Shown in pieces: positions 15,331 through 23,881 of a DNA stretch of 37,479 nt (position 1 is the stretch's first letter; every line of letters starts with the position of its first letter). The stretch lies in assembly GCF_003574095.1 (NCBI RefSeq), contig NZ_QWLA01000032.1, positions 1 through 37,479 of the forward strand, in the 5' to 3' direction. The position numbers and the translations under genes are program-made. The notes under the pieces were generated by a model. It saw nothing but the letters and a program-made list of their open reading frames with translations. It was not told the origin of the DNA and did not search any database. Origin of the DNA: Calidithermus roseus (lineage in GTDB: Bacteria; Deinococcota; Deinococci; Deinococcales; Thermaceae).

Positions 15331-15344
15331 GGGACAAATGTCCC
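15331..15344. promoter_or_regulatory. Palindrome GGGACAAATGTCCC upstream of act operon
   Basis: A perfect 6-bp inverted repeat with a 2-bp centre lies 76 bp before the actA start. A second, looser inverted repeat (ACTGCTT at 15360-15366, AAGCAGT at 15383-15389) follows. They could be operator sites of the operon. The binding protein is unknown, and no good -35/-10 pair could be assigned; TTACTG-17-TAAAGC (15358-15386) is only a weak candidate. Confidence 0.4.
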
Positions 15345-15419
15345 TATATGCGAATAGTTACTGCTTGTTCTAATGCAGTGTAAAGCAGTGAATCGGCTCC
15401 ACGACAGGAGGTTTTGGCC

Positions 15420-16073
15420 GTGCCGAGAATGCGCGCGCGCAACCTGTGGGTCAAGGTGCTCTTCTATGGGGGCCTGGCGACCGTCGCCGTCGTGCTCCTG
15501 GTGGTCTTCTCCGGGGTAGCGGTGGGGGGGTTTGACCAGCGGGCCGGGAAGCCCATCCCCCAGCCGGTACCCTTCAGCCACGCTCTGCACGCCGGCGAGA
15601 TGGGCATCAGCTGCCGCTATTGCCATGCTGCGGTCGAGCGGGCCAGCTACGCCGGTCTGCCGCCGACGGAGACCTGCATGACCTGCCACTCCCAGGTCAG
15701 GGCGCAAAGCCCCCTCCTGGCCCCGGTGCGCGAGAGCTGGGAGAAGGGCACGCCGCTGGAGTGGAACCGGGTGGTGGAGGTGCCCGATTTCGTCTATTTC
15801 AACCACTCGATTCACGTAGCCAAGGGGGTAGGCTGCGCCACCTGTCACGGGCCGGTCCACCAGATGCCGGTGCTGTACCAGGCTAAGTCCTTTGAGATGC
15901 GATTCTGCCTGGACTGCCACCAAGCACCCGAGAAGTACCTGAGGCCCAGGGAGGAGGTCTTCAACATGAACTACCAGCCTCCTGCTGAACAACTAGAGCT
16001 GGGGCGCAGGCTGGTGGAAGCCCACGGCGTGAACCAGGCCAACCTGACGGACTGCTCAGTCTGTCACCGCTAG
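15420..16073 (+). CDS. actA: Alternative complex III pentaheme cytochrome c (ActA)
   Basis: This 217-residue protein has an N-terminal membrane anchor (VLFYGGLATVAVVLLVVFSG) and five CxxCH haem sites: CRYCH, CMTCH, CATCH, CLDCH and CSVCH. Five haems and the FSHALHAGEMGISCRYCH opening match ActA, which takes electrons towards the periplasmic side of alternative complex III (quinol:electron acceptor oxidoreductase). The GTG at 15420 is chosen because AGGAGG (15406-15411) lies 8 nt upstream; a TTG at 15414 would be too close. First gene of the six-gene act operon; actB follows after 8 nt. Confidence 0.93.
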   Translation: MPRMRARNLWVKVLFYGGLATVAVVLLVVFSGVAVGGFDQRAGKPIPQPVPFSHALHAGEMGISCRYCHAAVERASYAGLPPTETCMTCHSQVRAQSPLLAPVRESWEKGTPLEWNRVVEVPDFVYFNHSIHVAKGVGCATCHGPVHQMPVLYQAKSFEMRFCLDCHQAPEKYLRPREEVFNMNYQPPAEQLELGRRLVEAHGVNQANLTDCSVCHR

Positions 16074-16081
16074 GGGGGAGA

Positions 16082-19000
16082 ATGCGCGAGTTCGACGTGC
16101 TCAAGGGTAAGCTCGAGGGCAAGCGGGGCAGGGCTTTCTGGCGCAGCCTGGAGGAGTTGACCGGGAGCCCCGAGTTCCAGCAGAAGCTCGCCGATGAGTT
16201 CCCCTGGCGGGTCTGGGGCCTGCCCGAAGTGGACCGGCGGCGCTTTTTGCAGCTAATGGCGGCTTCGCTAGCCCTGGGGGGGCTCACCGCCTGCACCCCC
16301 ATCTCCAGGCGCAAGGCGGTGCCCTACGTCAAGCAGCCGCCGGGGGTGGTGGAGGGCGGGGTGGCCTTCTACGCCACCGCCTTCGTCCAGGGCGGCTTCG
16401 CCCAGGGGCTCCTGGCCAAGAGCTACCAGGGCCGCCCGGTCAAGCTCGAGGGCAACCCCACGCACCCCTCGAGCCTGGGCGCTACCGACGCCTTCGCCCA
16501 GGCCGCTTTGCTCAGCCTCTACGACCCCGACCGCTCGAAGGAGGTGCAAAACGCCGGGCAGCCGAGCACCTGGGCGGCTTTCTTCAGCGCCTTCCGCGCC
16601 GAGTTGCGCCGGCAGCAGGCCAGTCGGGGCCGGGGCCTGCGCATCCTCACCGAGAGCGTGACCTCGCCCAGCCTCGAGGCTGCCCTCAGGCGCTTGATGG
16701 CCCGCTACCCCGAGGCCAGGTGGGTGAGCTACGAACCGGTGAGCTTCGAGCAGCTCTACGCCGGCACCCAGCAGCTCTTCGGGCGGGCGGCCTGGCCGGT
16801 CTACCGCCTGGAGAAGGCCAGGGTCATCGTGGCCCTGGACGCCGACTTCCTGCACGCCTGGCCGGGCAGCGTGGCCTACCAGCGGGCCTTCGCCGAGGGG
16901 CGGCGGCTGGTAGGGGGCCGCACCGAGATGAACCGGCTCTACGTGGCCGAGTCCACGGTGAGCGTGACCGGAAGCGCCGCCGATCACCGCCTGGCCCTCC
17001 GGCCCAGCCAGATCGAGGCACTGACCCGCGACCTGGCGGTGGCGCTGGGGGTGATGCCGGGCGAAGCGCTGTTGCCGCAGCAGGCAAACTGGGTGCAGGC
17101 GGTGGCCGCCGACCTGCGGGCGCAACGCGGGGCCAGCCTGGTGCTGGCCGGGCCCCAGCAGCCCCCGGTGGTGCACGCCCTGGCCCATGCCATGAACGTG
17201 GCGCTGGGCAACGTGGGGCGCACGGTGGATTACCTGCCTCCCCTCGAGTCCAATCCCCCGCAAGTCCAGGGCCTGCAAACCCTGGCCGAGGAGATGCGGG
17301 CCGGACAGGTGGAGGCCCTGCTGATCCTGGGGGGCAACCCGGCCTACACCGCCCCTGCCGACCTGGGCTTCGCCGGGTTGCTGGAGCAGGTGCCCTTCAG
17401 CGCTCAACTCGCACTCCACGCCGACGAGACCGCAGTCCAGGTGCGGTGGCACCTACCGGAGGCCCACTTCCTCGAGGCCTGGGGCGACGCCCGCGCCCAC
17501 GACGGCACGGTGAGCCTGGTCCAGCCCCTGATCGAGCCTTTGTACGGGGGGAAAAGCGCTCTCGAGGTGCTGTCGGCGGCCTTTGGCGAGGTCAGGAGCG
17601 GCTACGACCTGCTGCGCGAGCACTGGCAAGGGCAGTGGGGCGCGGCGGGCTTCGAAGGTCGCTGGCGCAAGGCAGTCCACGACGGGGTTGTCGAGGGCTC
17701 GGCTCCTGCGCCGCTCTCCTTGACGCCTAGGGCCGGCTGGCAGGCGGCGCTGCCCCCCTATGAGGCCAGGGAGGGCCTCGAGATCGCCTTCCTGCCCGAT
17801 CCTATGCTCCACGACGGTCGCCACGCCCCCAACGCCTGGCTGCAGGAGGCCCCCAAGCCCATGACCCACCTGACCTGGGACAACGCCCTGCTGCTGTCGC
17901 CCAAGACGGCAGAGGAACTGGGCATCCTGGAGGAGGTTCAAATGGCCGAGCGGCAGGGGAACCCCGAGCGCCCAGTCTTGGCCCTCACCCTGGGCGAGCG
18001 CCGGCTGGAGGCGGCGGCCTGGGTGGTTCCCGGCCATCCCGACGGAACCCTCACGCTCTACCTGGGGCACGGGCGCGAGCGGGCCGGTCGTCTGGGCAGC
18101 GGGGTGGGCGTGAATGCCTATGCCCTGCGCACTTCCCAGGCCCCCTGGTTCGCCGCCGGGGTCCAGGTCGCCCGCACGGGCAGGCGCTACCCGCTGGCTT
18201 CCACCCAGAACCACTTCACCCTCGAGGGCCTCGAGCTCTTGCGGGTGGAGAAGCTCGAGGAGTACAAGACCCACGCCAAGCACCAGGAGCATCTCGCCCC
18301 CACCCTCTACCCCGAGTGGCCCTCCACCCCCCACGCCTGGGCCATGGTGATCGACACCTCCTTGTGTACCGGCTGCAATGCCTGCGTGCTGGCCTGCCAG
18401 GCCGAGAACAACATCCCCGTAGTGGGCAAGGAAGAGGTACTGGTGGGTCGGGAGATGCACTGGATCCGCATTGACCGCTACTACGAAGGCTCCGCCGAGG
18501 CTGTGCGGGTCCACCACCAGCCGGTGCCCTGCATGCACTGCGAGAAGGCTCCGTGCGAGCCGGTCTGCCCGGTGGCAGCCACCACCCACTCCGGCGAGGG
18601 CCTCAACCTGCAGGTCTACAACCGCTGCGTGGGCACCAAGTACTGCTCCAACAACTGCCCCTACAAGGTGCGCCGCTTCAACTTCTACCCCTACGCCGAG
18701 AGCTTCATCGGCCATGGAGACCCCGAAGCGGCCCACCAGAGCCCGCTCTCCCTCCTCATGAACCCCGAGGTCACCGTCAGGAGCCGCGGGGTCATGGAGA
18801 AATGCACCTACTGCGTGCAGCGCATCGAGGCGGCCCGCATCCAGGCTTCCAAAGAGGGCCGGCCCCTGGCCGATGGCGAGGTCAAGACGGCCTGCCAGCA
18901 GGCCTGCCCGGCCCAGGCCATCGTCTTCGGCGACCTGGAAGCCGAAGGCAGCCGGGTCGCCGCCCTGCGCCAGGAGCCCCGGCATTTCGTCTTGCTGGAG

Positions 19001-19090
19001 GAACTCAACACCCGCCCGCGCACCACCTATCTGGGCCGGGTGCTCAACCCCAACCCCGAACTCCCCACGGAGGGCGAGCATGGAACATAA
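16082..19090 (+). CDS. actB: Alternative complex III iron-sulfur subunit (ActB)
   Basis: This 1002-residue protein fuses a molybdopterin-oxidoreductase-like part (about 1-740) with a ferredoxin-like part (about 750-1000), the normal ActB layout. A twin-arginine-type signal sits late, at about 51-71 (DRRRFLQLMAASLALGG), and ends in LTAC with Cys71 in a lipobox context. Iron-sulfur cysteines are visible in LCTGCNACVLACQAE, PCMHCEKAPCEPVCPVA, CVGTKYCSNNCPYKV, EKCTYCVQ and KTACQQACPAQ, which fits four clusters. In known ActB the first part binds no molybdenum cofactor. The stop overlaps the start of actC by 11 nt. Confidence 0.95.
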   Translation: MREFDVLKGKLEGKRGRAFWRSLEELTGSPEFQQKLADEFPWRVWGLPEVDRRRFLQLMAASLALGGLTACTPISRRKAVPYVKQPPGVVEGGVAFYATAFVQGGFAQGLLAKSYQGRPVKLEGNPTHPSSLGATDAFAQAALLSLYDPDRSKEVQNAGQPSTWAAFFSAFRAELRRQQASRGRGLRILTESVTSPSLEAALRRLMARYPEARWVSYEPVSFEQLYAGTQQLFGRAAWPVYRLEKARVIVALDADFLHAWPGSVAYQRAFAEGRRLVGGRTEMNRLYVAESTVSVTGSAADHRLALRPSQIEALTRDLAVALGVMPGEALLPQQANWVQAVAADLRAQRGASLVLAGPQQPPVVHALAHAMNVALGNVGRTVDYLPPLESNPPQVQGLQTLAEEMRAGQVEALLILGGNPAYTAPADLGFAGLLEQVPFSAQLALHADETAVQVRWHLPEAHFLEAWGDARAHDGTVSLVQPLIEPLYGGKSALEVLSAAFGEVRSGYDLLREHWQGQWGAAGFEGRWRKAVHDGVVEGSAPAPLSLTPRAGWQAALPPYEAREGLEIAFLPDPMLHDGRHAPNAWLQEAPKPMTHLTWDNALLLSPKTAEELGILEEVQMAERQGNPERPVLALTLGERRLEAAAWVVPGHPDGTLTLYLGHGRERAGRLGSGVGVNAYALRTSQAPWFAAGVQVARTGRRYPLASTQNHFTLEGLELLRVEKLEEYKTHAKHQEHLAPTLYPEWPSTPHAWAMVIDTSLCTGCNACVLACQAENNIPVVGKEEVLVGREMHWIRIDRYYEGSAEAVRVHHQPVPCMHCEKAPCEPVCPVAATTHSGEGLNLQVYNRCVGTKYCSNNCPYKVRRFNFYPYAESFIGHGDPEAAHQSPLSLLMNPEVTVRSRGVMEKCTYCVQRIEAARIQASKEGRPLADGEVKTACQQACPAQAIVFGDLEAEGSRVAALRQEPRHFVLLEELNTRPRTTYLGRVLNPNPELPTEGEHGT

Positions 19091-20498
19091 ACCCGCCGCT
19101 GGCGATAGCGCCCTCATCCAGGGCGAGCACACCTACGAGACCCTCTCCAACAAACTCGCGGCGGTGGTGGAGAAGCCGCCGCCTAGGGCCTGGTGGCCGG
19201 TCTTTCTCATCGGGGGGCTGGGGGCGGCGCTCCTGCTCTACGCCATCCTGGTGACCTTCATCCGGGGTCTGGGCACCTGGGGCATCAACATCCCGGTGGG
19301 CTGGGGTTTTGACATCGTGCACTTCGTGTGGTGGATCGGTATCGGCCACGCCGGCACCCTGATCTCGGCCATCCTGGTACTGATGCGCCAGGACTGGCGC
19401 GACTCGCTCAATCGCCTCACCGAGGTCATGACGCTCTTCGCGGTGCTGTGCGCGGCCCTCTACCCCCTGATCCACATGGGCCGGGCCCAGAACATGTACT
19501 GGATCTTCCCCTACCCCAACAGCCTGGGCATCTGGCCCCAGTTCAAGAGCCCCCTGACCTGGGACGTGCTGGCCATCATGACCTACCTCACCATCTCCAC
19601 GCTCTTCCTCTACCTGGGCCTAATCCCCGACTTGGCCCTGTTGCGCGAGCGCGCCCAGAGCCGTTTCACCCGCATTCTCTACGGGGTGCTCTCCCTGGGC
19701 TGGACCGGCAGCGCCACCCACTGGCACCGCTACCGGGCGGCCTACGTGCTGCTGGCGGGCCTGGCAACCCCGGTGGTGATCTCGGTGCACTCGGTGGTGA
19801 GCCTGGACTTCGCCTATGGGGTGATCCCCGGCTGGCACATCACCGTCTTCCCGCCCTTCTTCGCCTCGGGAGCCATCTACTCCGGCTTTGCCATGGCCCT
19901 GACGCTGATCATCCCCCTGCGCAAGTGGTACCGCCTCGAGGACGTGGTCACCAACCGACACCTGGACTGGATGGCCAAGGTGATGCTGGCCAGCGGGCTG
20001 GGGGTGGCCTACATCTACCTGCTGGAGATCTTCATCGCCTGGTATTCGGGCGAGCCCTTCGAGATCAGGCAGCAGCTATGGCGCTTCTCAGGCCCTTACG
20101 CCCCGTACTACTGGGCGATGATGTTCATCAACGTGGGGGTTCTCCAGCTCATGTGGTTCCCCCGCTTCCGGCACAACCTTTGGGTGCTTTTTATCGTTTC
20201 GATCGTAGCCAACGTGGGCATGTGGCTCGAGCGCTTCGTGATCGTGATCATCAGCCTCTCGCGCGACTACCTGCCCTCCAGCGCCCACCTCTACCACCCC
20301 ACCTGGGTGGACTGGAGCCTCTACCTGGGCACGCTGGGTTTCTTCCTCTTCGGCATCGCCCTCTTCATCCGCTTCTTCCCGCCCATCGCGGTGGCCGAGA
20401 TGCTGCACCTGTTGCACAAGCTGCGTTTCCACCGCCACGAAAAGGAGGGGGGAACGATCCCCTATCGGGACGGGCAGGACCCCCACACCCCGAGGTGA
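19080..20498 (+). CDS. actC: Alternative complex III NrfD-like membrane subunit (ActC)
   Basis: This 472-residue polytopic protein of the NrfD/PsrC family has about ten membrane helices. Family-typical segments include WWIGIGHAGTLISAIL, GLIPDLALLRER and SLDFAYGVIPGWHITVFPPFF. ActC is one of the two large membrane subunits of ACIII and carries the quinol site next to the iron-sulfur subunit. It starts at ATG 19080 inside the end of actB, so the two are translationally coupled. A longer frame exists upstream but is the shadow of actB. The soluble tail (HRHEKEGGTIPYRDG) leads directly to actD, 3 nt later. Confidence 0.95.
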   Translation: MEHKPAAGDSALIQGEHTYETLSNKLAAVVEKPPPRAWWPVFLIGGLGAALLLYAILVTFIRGLGTWGINIPVGWGFDIVHFVWWIGIGHAGTLISAILVLMRQDWRDSLNRLTEVMTLFAVLCAALYPLIHMGRAQNMYWIFPYPNSLGIWPQFKSPLTWDVLAIMTYLTISTLFLYLGLIPDLALLRERAQSRFTRILYGVLSLGWTGSATHWHRYRAAYVLLAGLATPVVISVHSVVSLDFAYGVIPGWHITVFPPFFASGAIYSGFAMALTLIIPLRKWYRLEDVVTNRHLDWMAKVMLASGLGVAYIYLLEIFIAWYSGEPFEIRQQLWRFSGPYAPYYWAMMFINVGVLQLMWFPRFRHNLWVLFIVSIVANVGMWLERFVIVIISLSRDYLPSSAHLYHPTWVDWSLYLGTLGFFLFGIALFIRFFPPIAVAEMLHLLHKLRFHRHEKEGGTIPYRDGQDPHTPR

Positions 20499-20501
20499 AC
20501 C

Positions 20502-21023
20502 ATGCTCCATGGCCTGGCGGCACATTTCGAGACTCCTGAGGACCTCCTGGACGCGGTACCCAAGGCGCGTGCAGCGGGCTACCGCTACCTCGAGGCCTAC
20601 ACCCCCTTCCCGGTGGAGGGGCTGGTGGACGCTCTGGGCACGCGCGACGAGCGCATCCCTTGGATCGCCTTCACTCTGGGCGCCATCGGGGCCATTGGCG
20701 GCTTTGCCCTGCAAGCGTGGGTGCAGGTCGCGGCCTACCCGCTCAACATTGGCGGAAAGCCCCTGCTGGCCTGGCCGGCCTACATCCCCATTACCTTCGA
20801 GTTGACCATCCTGACCATCACCCTAGGCCTCTTCGTGACCCTTCTGGCCCTCAACGGCCTGCCGCTGTCGTACCACCCAGTGACCCGCACACCGGGATAC
20901 CGGCGGGCGCTGGTGGACCGCTTCGTGCTGGTGGTGGAAGCCCGCGACCCCCAGTTCGACCTGGCCCAGACCCGGCGCTTCCTGGAGGAACTCGGGGCAG
21001 CGGTAGAGGAGGTGCGGGATTGA
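20502..21023 (+). CDS. actD: Alternative complex III subunit (ActD, DUF3341)
   Basis: This 173-residue protein has the DUF3341 pattern: an N-terminal soluble region (HFETPEDLLDAVPKARAAGY, YTPFPVEGL), then two membrane helices (FTLGAIGAIGGFALQAWV and FELTILTITLGLFVTLLALNGLP), and a soluble end (DRFVLVVEARDPQFD). ActD binds on the membrane side of ACIII. The start is 3 nt after actC. The stop codon at 21021-21023 touches the first unit of a heptamer array, so the repeat lies exactly between actD and actE. Confidence 0.92.
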   Translation: MLHGLAAHFETPEDLLDAVPKARAAGYRYLEAYTPFPVEGLVDALGTRDERIPWIAFTLGAIGAIGGFALQAWVQVAAYPLNIGGKPLLAWPAYIPITFELTILTITLGLFVTLLALNGLPLSYHPVTRTPGYRRALVDRFVLVVEARDPQFDLAQTRRFLEELGAAVEEVRD

Positions 21024-21150
21024 ACATCCAACGTCCAACGCCAAATGCCAAACGCCCATCCATGCTTGAGAGTCGGGTCGGCGTCTTGCGTACAATGCAC
21101 GACCCCTGGCGTTTAGCGTCTCACGTCTTGCGTTTTGCGTTTTGCGCCTC
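21023..21150 (+). repeat. Opposed heptamer arrays between actD and actE
   Basis: Five units of the AACGCCA type (21023-21057) are followed, after a 23-bp gap, by ten consecutive 7-bp units of the complementary type (21081-21150; for example GCGTCTT, GCGTTTA, GCGTCTC, ACGTCTT, GCGTTTT twice). All ten keep the same register over 70 bp. The second array runs into coding DNA and specifies most of the ActE signal peptide. The two arrays are of opposite orientation and could pair as RNA. Confidence 0.75.
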
Positions 21151-21658
21151 TCTCTTCCTGCTCGGTGGTTGCGGCTGGATGTGGGAGCAGCCCAAGGGCA
21201 AGGCTTTCTCCCAGAGCGAGGTCTTTGCCGACGGGGCCACCGGGCGCACGCCACCGGCGGGCACCGTGGCTCGAGGGAGCCTCGAGCCCACCCCCGGTTA
21301 CAGCAGTGGCTTGGGTCCGCAGGGGCTCCTGACCCAGGTGCCTATCCCGGTGGACCTAGCTCGAGGGAAAGCGGTCTACGAGAGCTTCTGCGCGGTCTGT
21401 CACGGCCTCAGGGGTGAGGGTGACGGGGTGGTGGTGCAGCGCGGCTTCCCCCAACCCCCCTCCCTCCTACAGGAGCGCCTCAAGCAAAGCCCGCCCGGCT
21501 ACTTCTTCCTGGCGGCCACCAACGGCTTTGGCCGGATGATGAGTTACGCCTCGCGCATCCCCGAGGCCGACCGCTGGGCAGCGGCGGCCTACATCAAAGA
21601 TTGCTTGCAGGAGCAAGGGGCGCAGTGCCCAGGAGGTACGCGTGCAACGAACCGCTAG
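21095..21658 (+). CDS. actE: Alternative complex III monohaem cytochrome c (ActE)
   Basis: This 187-residue lipoprotein has a signal peptide ending in LGGC (Cys26), then one haem site CAVCH followed by GLRGEGDGVV, and a class-I cytochrome c ending (FGRMMSYASRIPEADRWAAAAYI) with a Met ligand. This matches ActE, the mono-haem cytochrome of ACIII. The start is uncertain: the frame is also open further upstream, but only the ATG at 21095 gives a signal peptide of normal length. No Shine-Dalgarno sequence precedes it. The signal-peptide codons are largely the heptamer array (LASHVLRFAFCAS). The gene overlaps actF by 17 nt. Confidence 0.85.
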   Translation: MHDPWRLASHVLRFAFCASLFLLGGCGWMWEQPKGKAFSQSEVFADGATGRTPPAGTVARGSLEPTPGYSSGLGPQGLLTQVPIPVDLARGKAVYESFCAVCHGLRGEGDGVVVQRGFPQPPSLLQERLKQSPPGYFFLAATNGFGRMMSYASRIPEADRWAAAAYIKDCLQEQGAQCPGGTRATNR

Positions 21659-22745
21659 ACGTGGCTCTATGGCTGAGCGCCTGGGCCTGGGCCTGGGGGC
21701 GCTGGGTCTGCTGGCTCTGTTGGTGAGCTACTTTCTGGGCGTGCCTGGAGCAGCCCAGTCCTATCTCTACGGCTACAGCTTCTTCCTGGCCCTCACCCTG
21801 GGCACGCTTTCGGTGCTGTTGCTGCACCACCTGACGAAAAGCCATTGGGGACAGGCATTGCAGCCCTTCCTCGAGGCCTCCGTTCTGACCCTGCCCTACC
21901 TGGCCGTGCTGTTCCTCCCCATCCTGATCACCCTGCCCGAACTCTACCCCTGGGCGCAGCCTGAGAAGGTAGCTGCCGATCCCCTGCTGCAACACCGCCA
22001 GCCTTACAACAACCCCCTCTTCTACACAGTGCGCGTGGCGGCCTACTTCCTGTTTTGGAGCTTCGTGGCCGGGCGGCTGGTGGGCTGGGGGCGCACCGCC
22101 GAAGCGGCCCTGGTGCAAAAGCGCACCGAGACCGCAGCCTGGGGCCTGGCCCTTTTCGTCGTGGTGACCACCTTCGGGGCCTTCGACCTCTTGATGGGGC
22201 TGGAACCCCACTTCTATTCCGCCTCCTACGGCGCGCTCTTCGCGGTGGGCCACACCCTAGGCGGTCTGGCCTTCGCGGCGATGCTGGCCACCCGCACCCC
22301 GGCGGTGGCGGCTTTCCTGATCCGCAAGAACCTGCAGAACCAGGCCAACTTGATGCTGGCTTTCAGCATCATCTGGATCTACCTGGCCCTGACCACCTTC
22401 ATCATCGTCTGGGGTGCCAACTTTCCCCACGAGGTCGAGTACTACGTGCCCCGCAGCGAAGGTTTGTGGGGTGGAGTGGCCGCCGTGCTACTGCTGGGCC
22501 AGTTCCTCCTGCCCTTCCTAGCCCTCCTCACCAACCCCCCCAAGCGCGATCCCCGCGTGCTCTTCTACGTGGCCGCGTGGATCGTGGCCTTCCGGCTGGT
22601 GGACCACACCTGGACGGTGATCCCCTCCTTCGGGCGTGGCCTGCTCTGGAGCGACCTAGCTGCTTTGCTGGGGGTGGGGGGGTTGTGGGTGGTGGCCTTC
22701 ACCCAACAGCTCAGGCGGCGACTTGAGGCTGTCGATGCTCGATAG
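21642..22745 (+). CDS. actF: Alternative complex III membrane subunit (ActF)
   Basis: This 367-residue polytopic protein has about ten hydrophobic segments. The order of segments and motifs such as RQPYNNPLFYTVRVAAYF, AFDLLMGLEPHFYSASYG and ANFPHEVEYYVPR fit ActF, the second NrfD-like subunit of ACIII. The GTG at 21642 is preferred because AGGAGG (21631-21636) lies 5 nt upstream; an ATG at 21669 is an alternative. It ends the act operon. Its last codons (VDAR-stop) are made of heptamer units of the TCGATAG type. No terminal-oxidase gene follows. Confidence 0.92.
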   Translation: MQRTARRGSMAERLGLGLGALGLLALLVSYFLGVPGAAQSYLYGYSFFLALTLGTLSVLLLHHLTKSHWGQALQPFLEASVLTLPYLAVLFLPILITLPELYPWAQPEKVAADPLLQHRQPYNNPLFYTVRVAAYFLFWSFVAGRLVGWGRTAEAALVQKRTETAAWGLALFVVVTTFGAFDLLMGLEPHFYSASYGALFAVGHTLGGLAFAAMLATRTPAVAAFLIRKNLQNQANLMLAFSIIWIYLALTTFIIVWGANFPHEVEYYVPRSEGLWGGVAAVLLLGQFLLPFLALLTNPPKRDPRVLFYVAAWIVAFRLVDHTWTVIPSFGRGLLWSDLAALLGVGGLWVVAFTQQLRRRLEAVDAR

Positions 22746-22789
22746 TCGAGCCTACAGCGGATGAACGAGACCTCCTCCGAAGGGGGAGG
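22732..22789 (+). repeat. Heptamer units plus hairpin after actF
   Basis: Three 7-bp units (TCGATGC, TCGATAG, TCGAGCC; 22732-22752) contain the actF stop codon. A hairpin CCTCCTCC-gaa-GGGGGAGG (22771-22789) follows. The order array-then-hairpin resembles the composite repeats at 8246 and 34785. The hairpin lacks a T-tract, but it lies between two convergent operons and could act as a transcription barrier. Confidence 0.5.
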
Positions 22790-22808
22790 CTGGAGGACAG
22801 GCGCTCTA

Positions 22809-23879
22809 TTAGTACGGCAGCGGCCAGGTGCGGAAGTAGTCACGAATGCGGCCCCACAGGCCCACCAGACCCAGGGGCTCGAGGATCAAAAACAGCAAGA
22901 TCAGCGCCCCGAAGACCACGTTGCGCCAGGCCGCGAAGGAAGGAGCGAACTGTGGCCCGAAGGCCCCCACGATAGCGTTGAGGACCTCGGGGATCAGCAC
23001 GATGAAGGTTGCTCCAAGCACCGCGCCCAGCACGGTCCCGGCTCCCCCCACGATCACCATGGCCAGGTACTGGATGCTGAAGGTGAGCACGAAGTTGTCC
23101 GGGGTGATGGATTTGTAGAGGTTGGCCAGAAGCCCCCCGGCGATACCGGCATAAAAGGCCGAGATGGCGAAAGCGGTGAGCTTGGCGCGGGTGAGGTCCA
23201 CGCCCGAGAGCCGGGCCGAGAGGTCGTTGTCGCGCACGGCGTACCACAGGCGTCCCGCACGGCTCGAGAGCAGGCGCTTGGCGTAGAAGAACAGCGGGAT
23301 GGCGAAGAGCAGCACCAAATACCACAGCGCATCGGCGTTGGGCATCGAGATGCCCAGGAACTCAGCCGGGGGCAGGGTGCGACCGCGAATGCCGCCCGTG
23401 ACCGCCTCCCAGCGCTTGAAGACGTAATCGGCCAGGAATTGCAGGGCCAGGGTGGCAATGGCCAAGTAGGTGCCTTTGATGCGCAGCGAGGGCAGGCCCA
23501 GCACGATGCCGATCAGGCCCGCCAGCACCCCGCCCAGCAGGATGCCCACCGCCGCCAGGGGCCCGGCCAGGTGCGAAGCGGTGTAGGCTCCGATGCCCAG
23601 GAAGGCGGCGTGGCCCAGTGAAATCTGGCCAGCCCCGCCCACCAGCAGGTGCAGCCCCAGCGCCCCGATGGAGGCGATGGCGATGAGCACCACCACGTAC
23701 ATGGGGTAAGGGGGCAGGAGGAGCGGCAGCATCACCAGCAACACCAGTGCGGTCCATAGCCACAAGCGTCCCAGAGGGGTGCTGGCGTAGGCCTCGTCCT
23801 GGCGGTAGGTGGCCCGCACCGTGCGGGCGAAGGTGCGGCTGTAGCGGTCGGTGAGGGTTTGGGAGAGTCGAAAGAGCAT
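22809..23879 (-). CDS. livM: Branched-chain-type ABC transporter permease (LivM)
   Basis: This 356-residue integral membrane protein has the LivM signature: a long N-terminal extension (about 45 residues) before the first helix, then LLVGGAGQISLGHAAFLGIGAYTAS and the loop GLPSLRIKGTYLAIATLA, and finally GGAGTVLGAVLGATFIVLIPE. It forms the membrane channel with LivH. It is the last gene of the operon, 2 nt after the acyl-CoA synthetase. The substrate of the whole transporter is not necessarily an amino acid, since related systems import amides, urea and aromatic or aliphatic acids. Confidence 0.9.
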   Translation of the reverse strand: MLFRLSQTLTDRYSRTFARTVRATYRQDEAYASTPLGRLWLWTALVLLVMLPLLLPPYPMYVVVLIAIASIGALGLHLLVGGAGQISLGHAAFLGIGAYTASHLAGPLAAVGILLGGVLAGLIGIVLGLPSLRIKGTYLAIATLALQFLADYVFKRWEAVTGGIRGRTLPPAEFLGISMPNADALWYLVLLFAIPLFFYAKRLLSSRAGRLWYAVRDNDLSARLSGVDLTRAKLTAFAISAFYAGIAGGLLANLYKSITPDNFVLTFSIQYLAMVIVGGAGTVLGAVLGATFIVLIPEVLNAIVGAFGPQFAPSFAAWRNVVFGALILLFLILEPLGLVGLWGRIRDYFRTWPLPY

Positions 23880-23881
23880 AT

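Noticed and set aside
17453-19132. Long minus-strand open frame opposite actB
   Set aside because: Its translation is Gly/His/Leu/Val-rich and has no family motif; actB on the plus strand has clear iron-sulfur motifs. Long antisense frames are expected in high-GC genes.
21023-21150. CRISPR array
   Set aside because: Units are 7 bp, adjacent and degenerate, with no spacers and no cas genes nearby.
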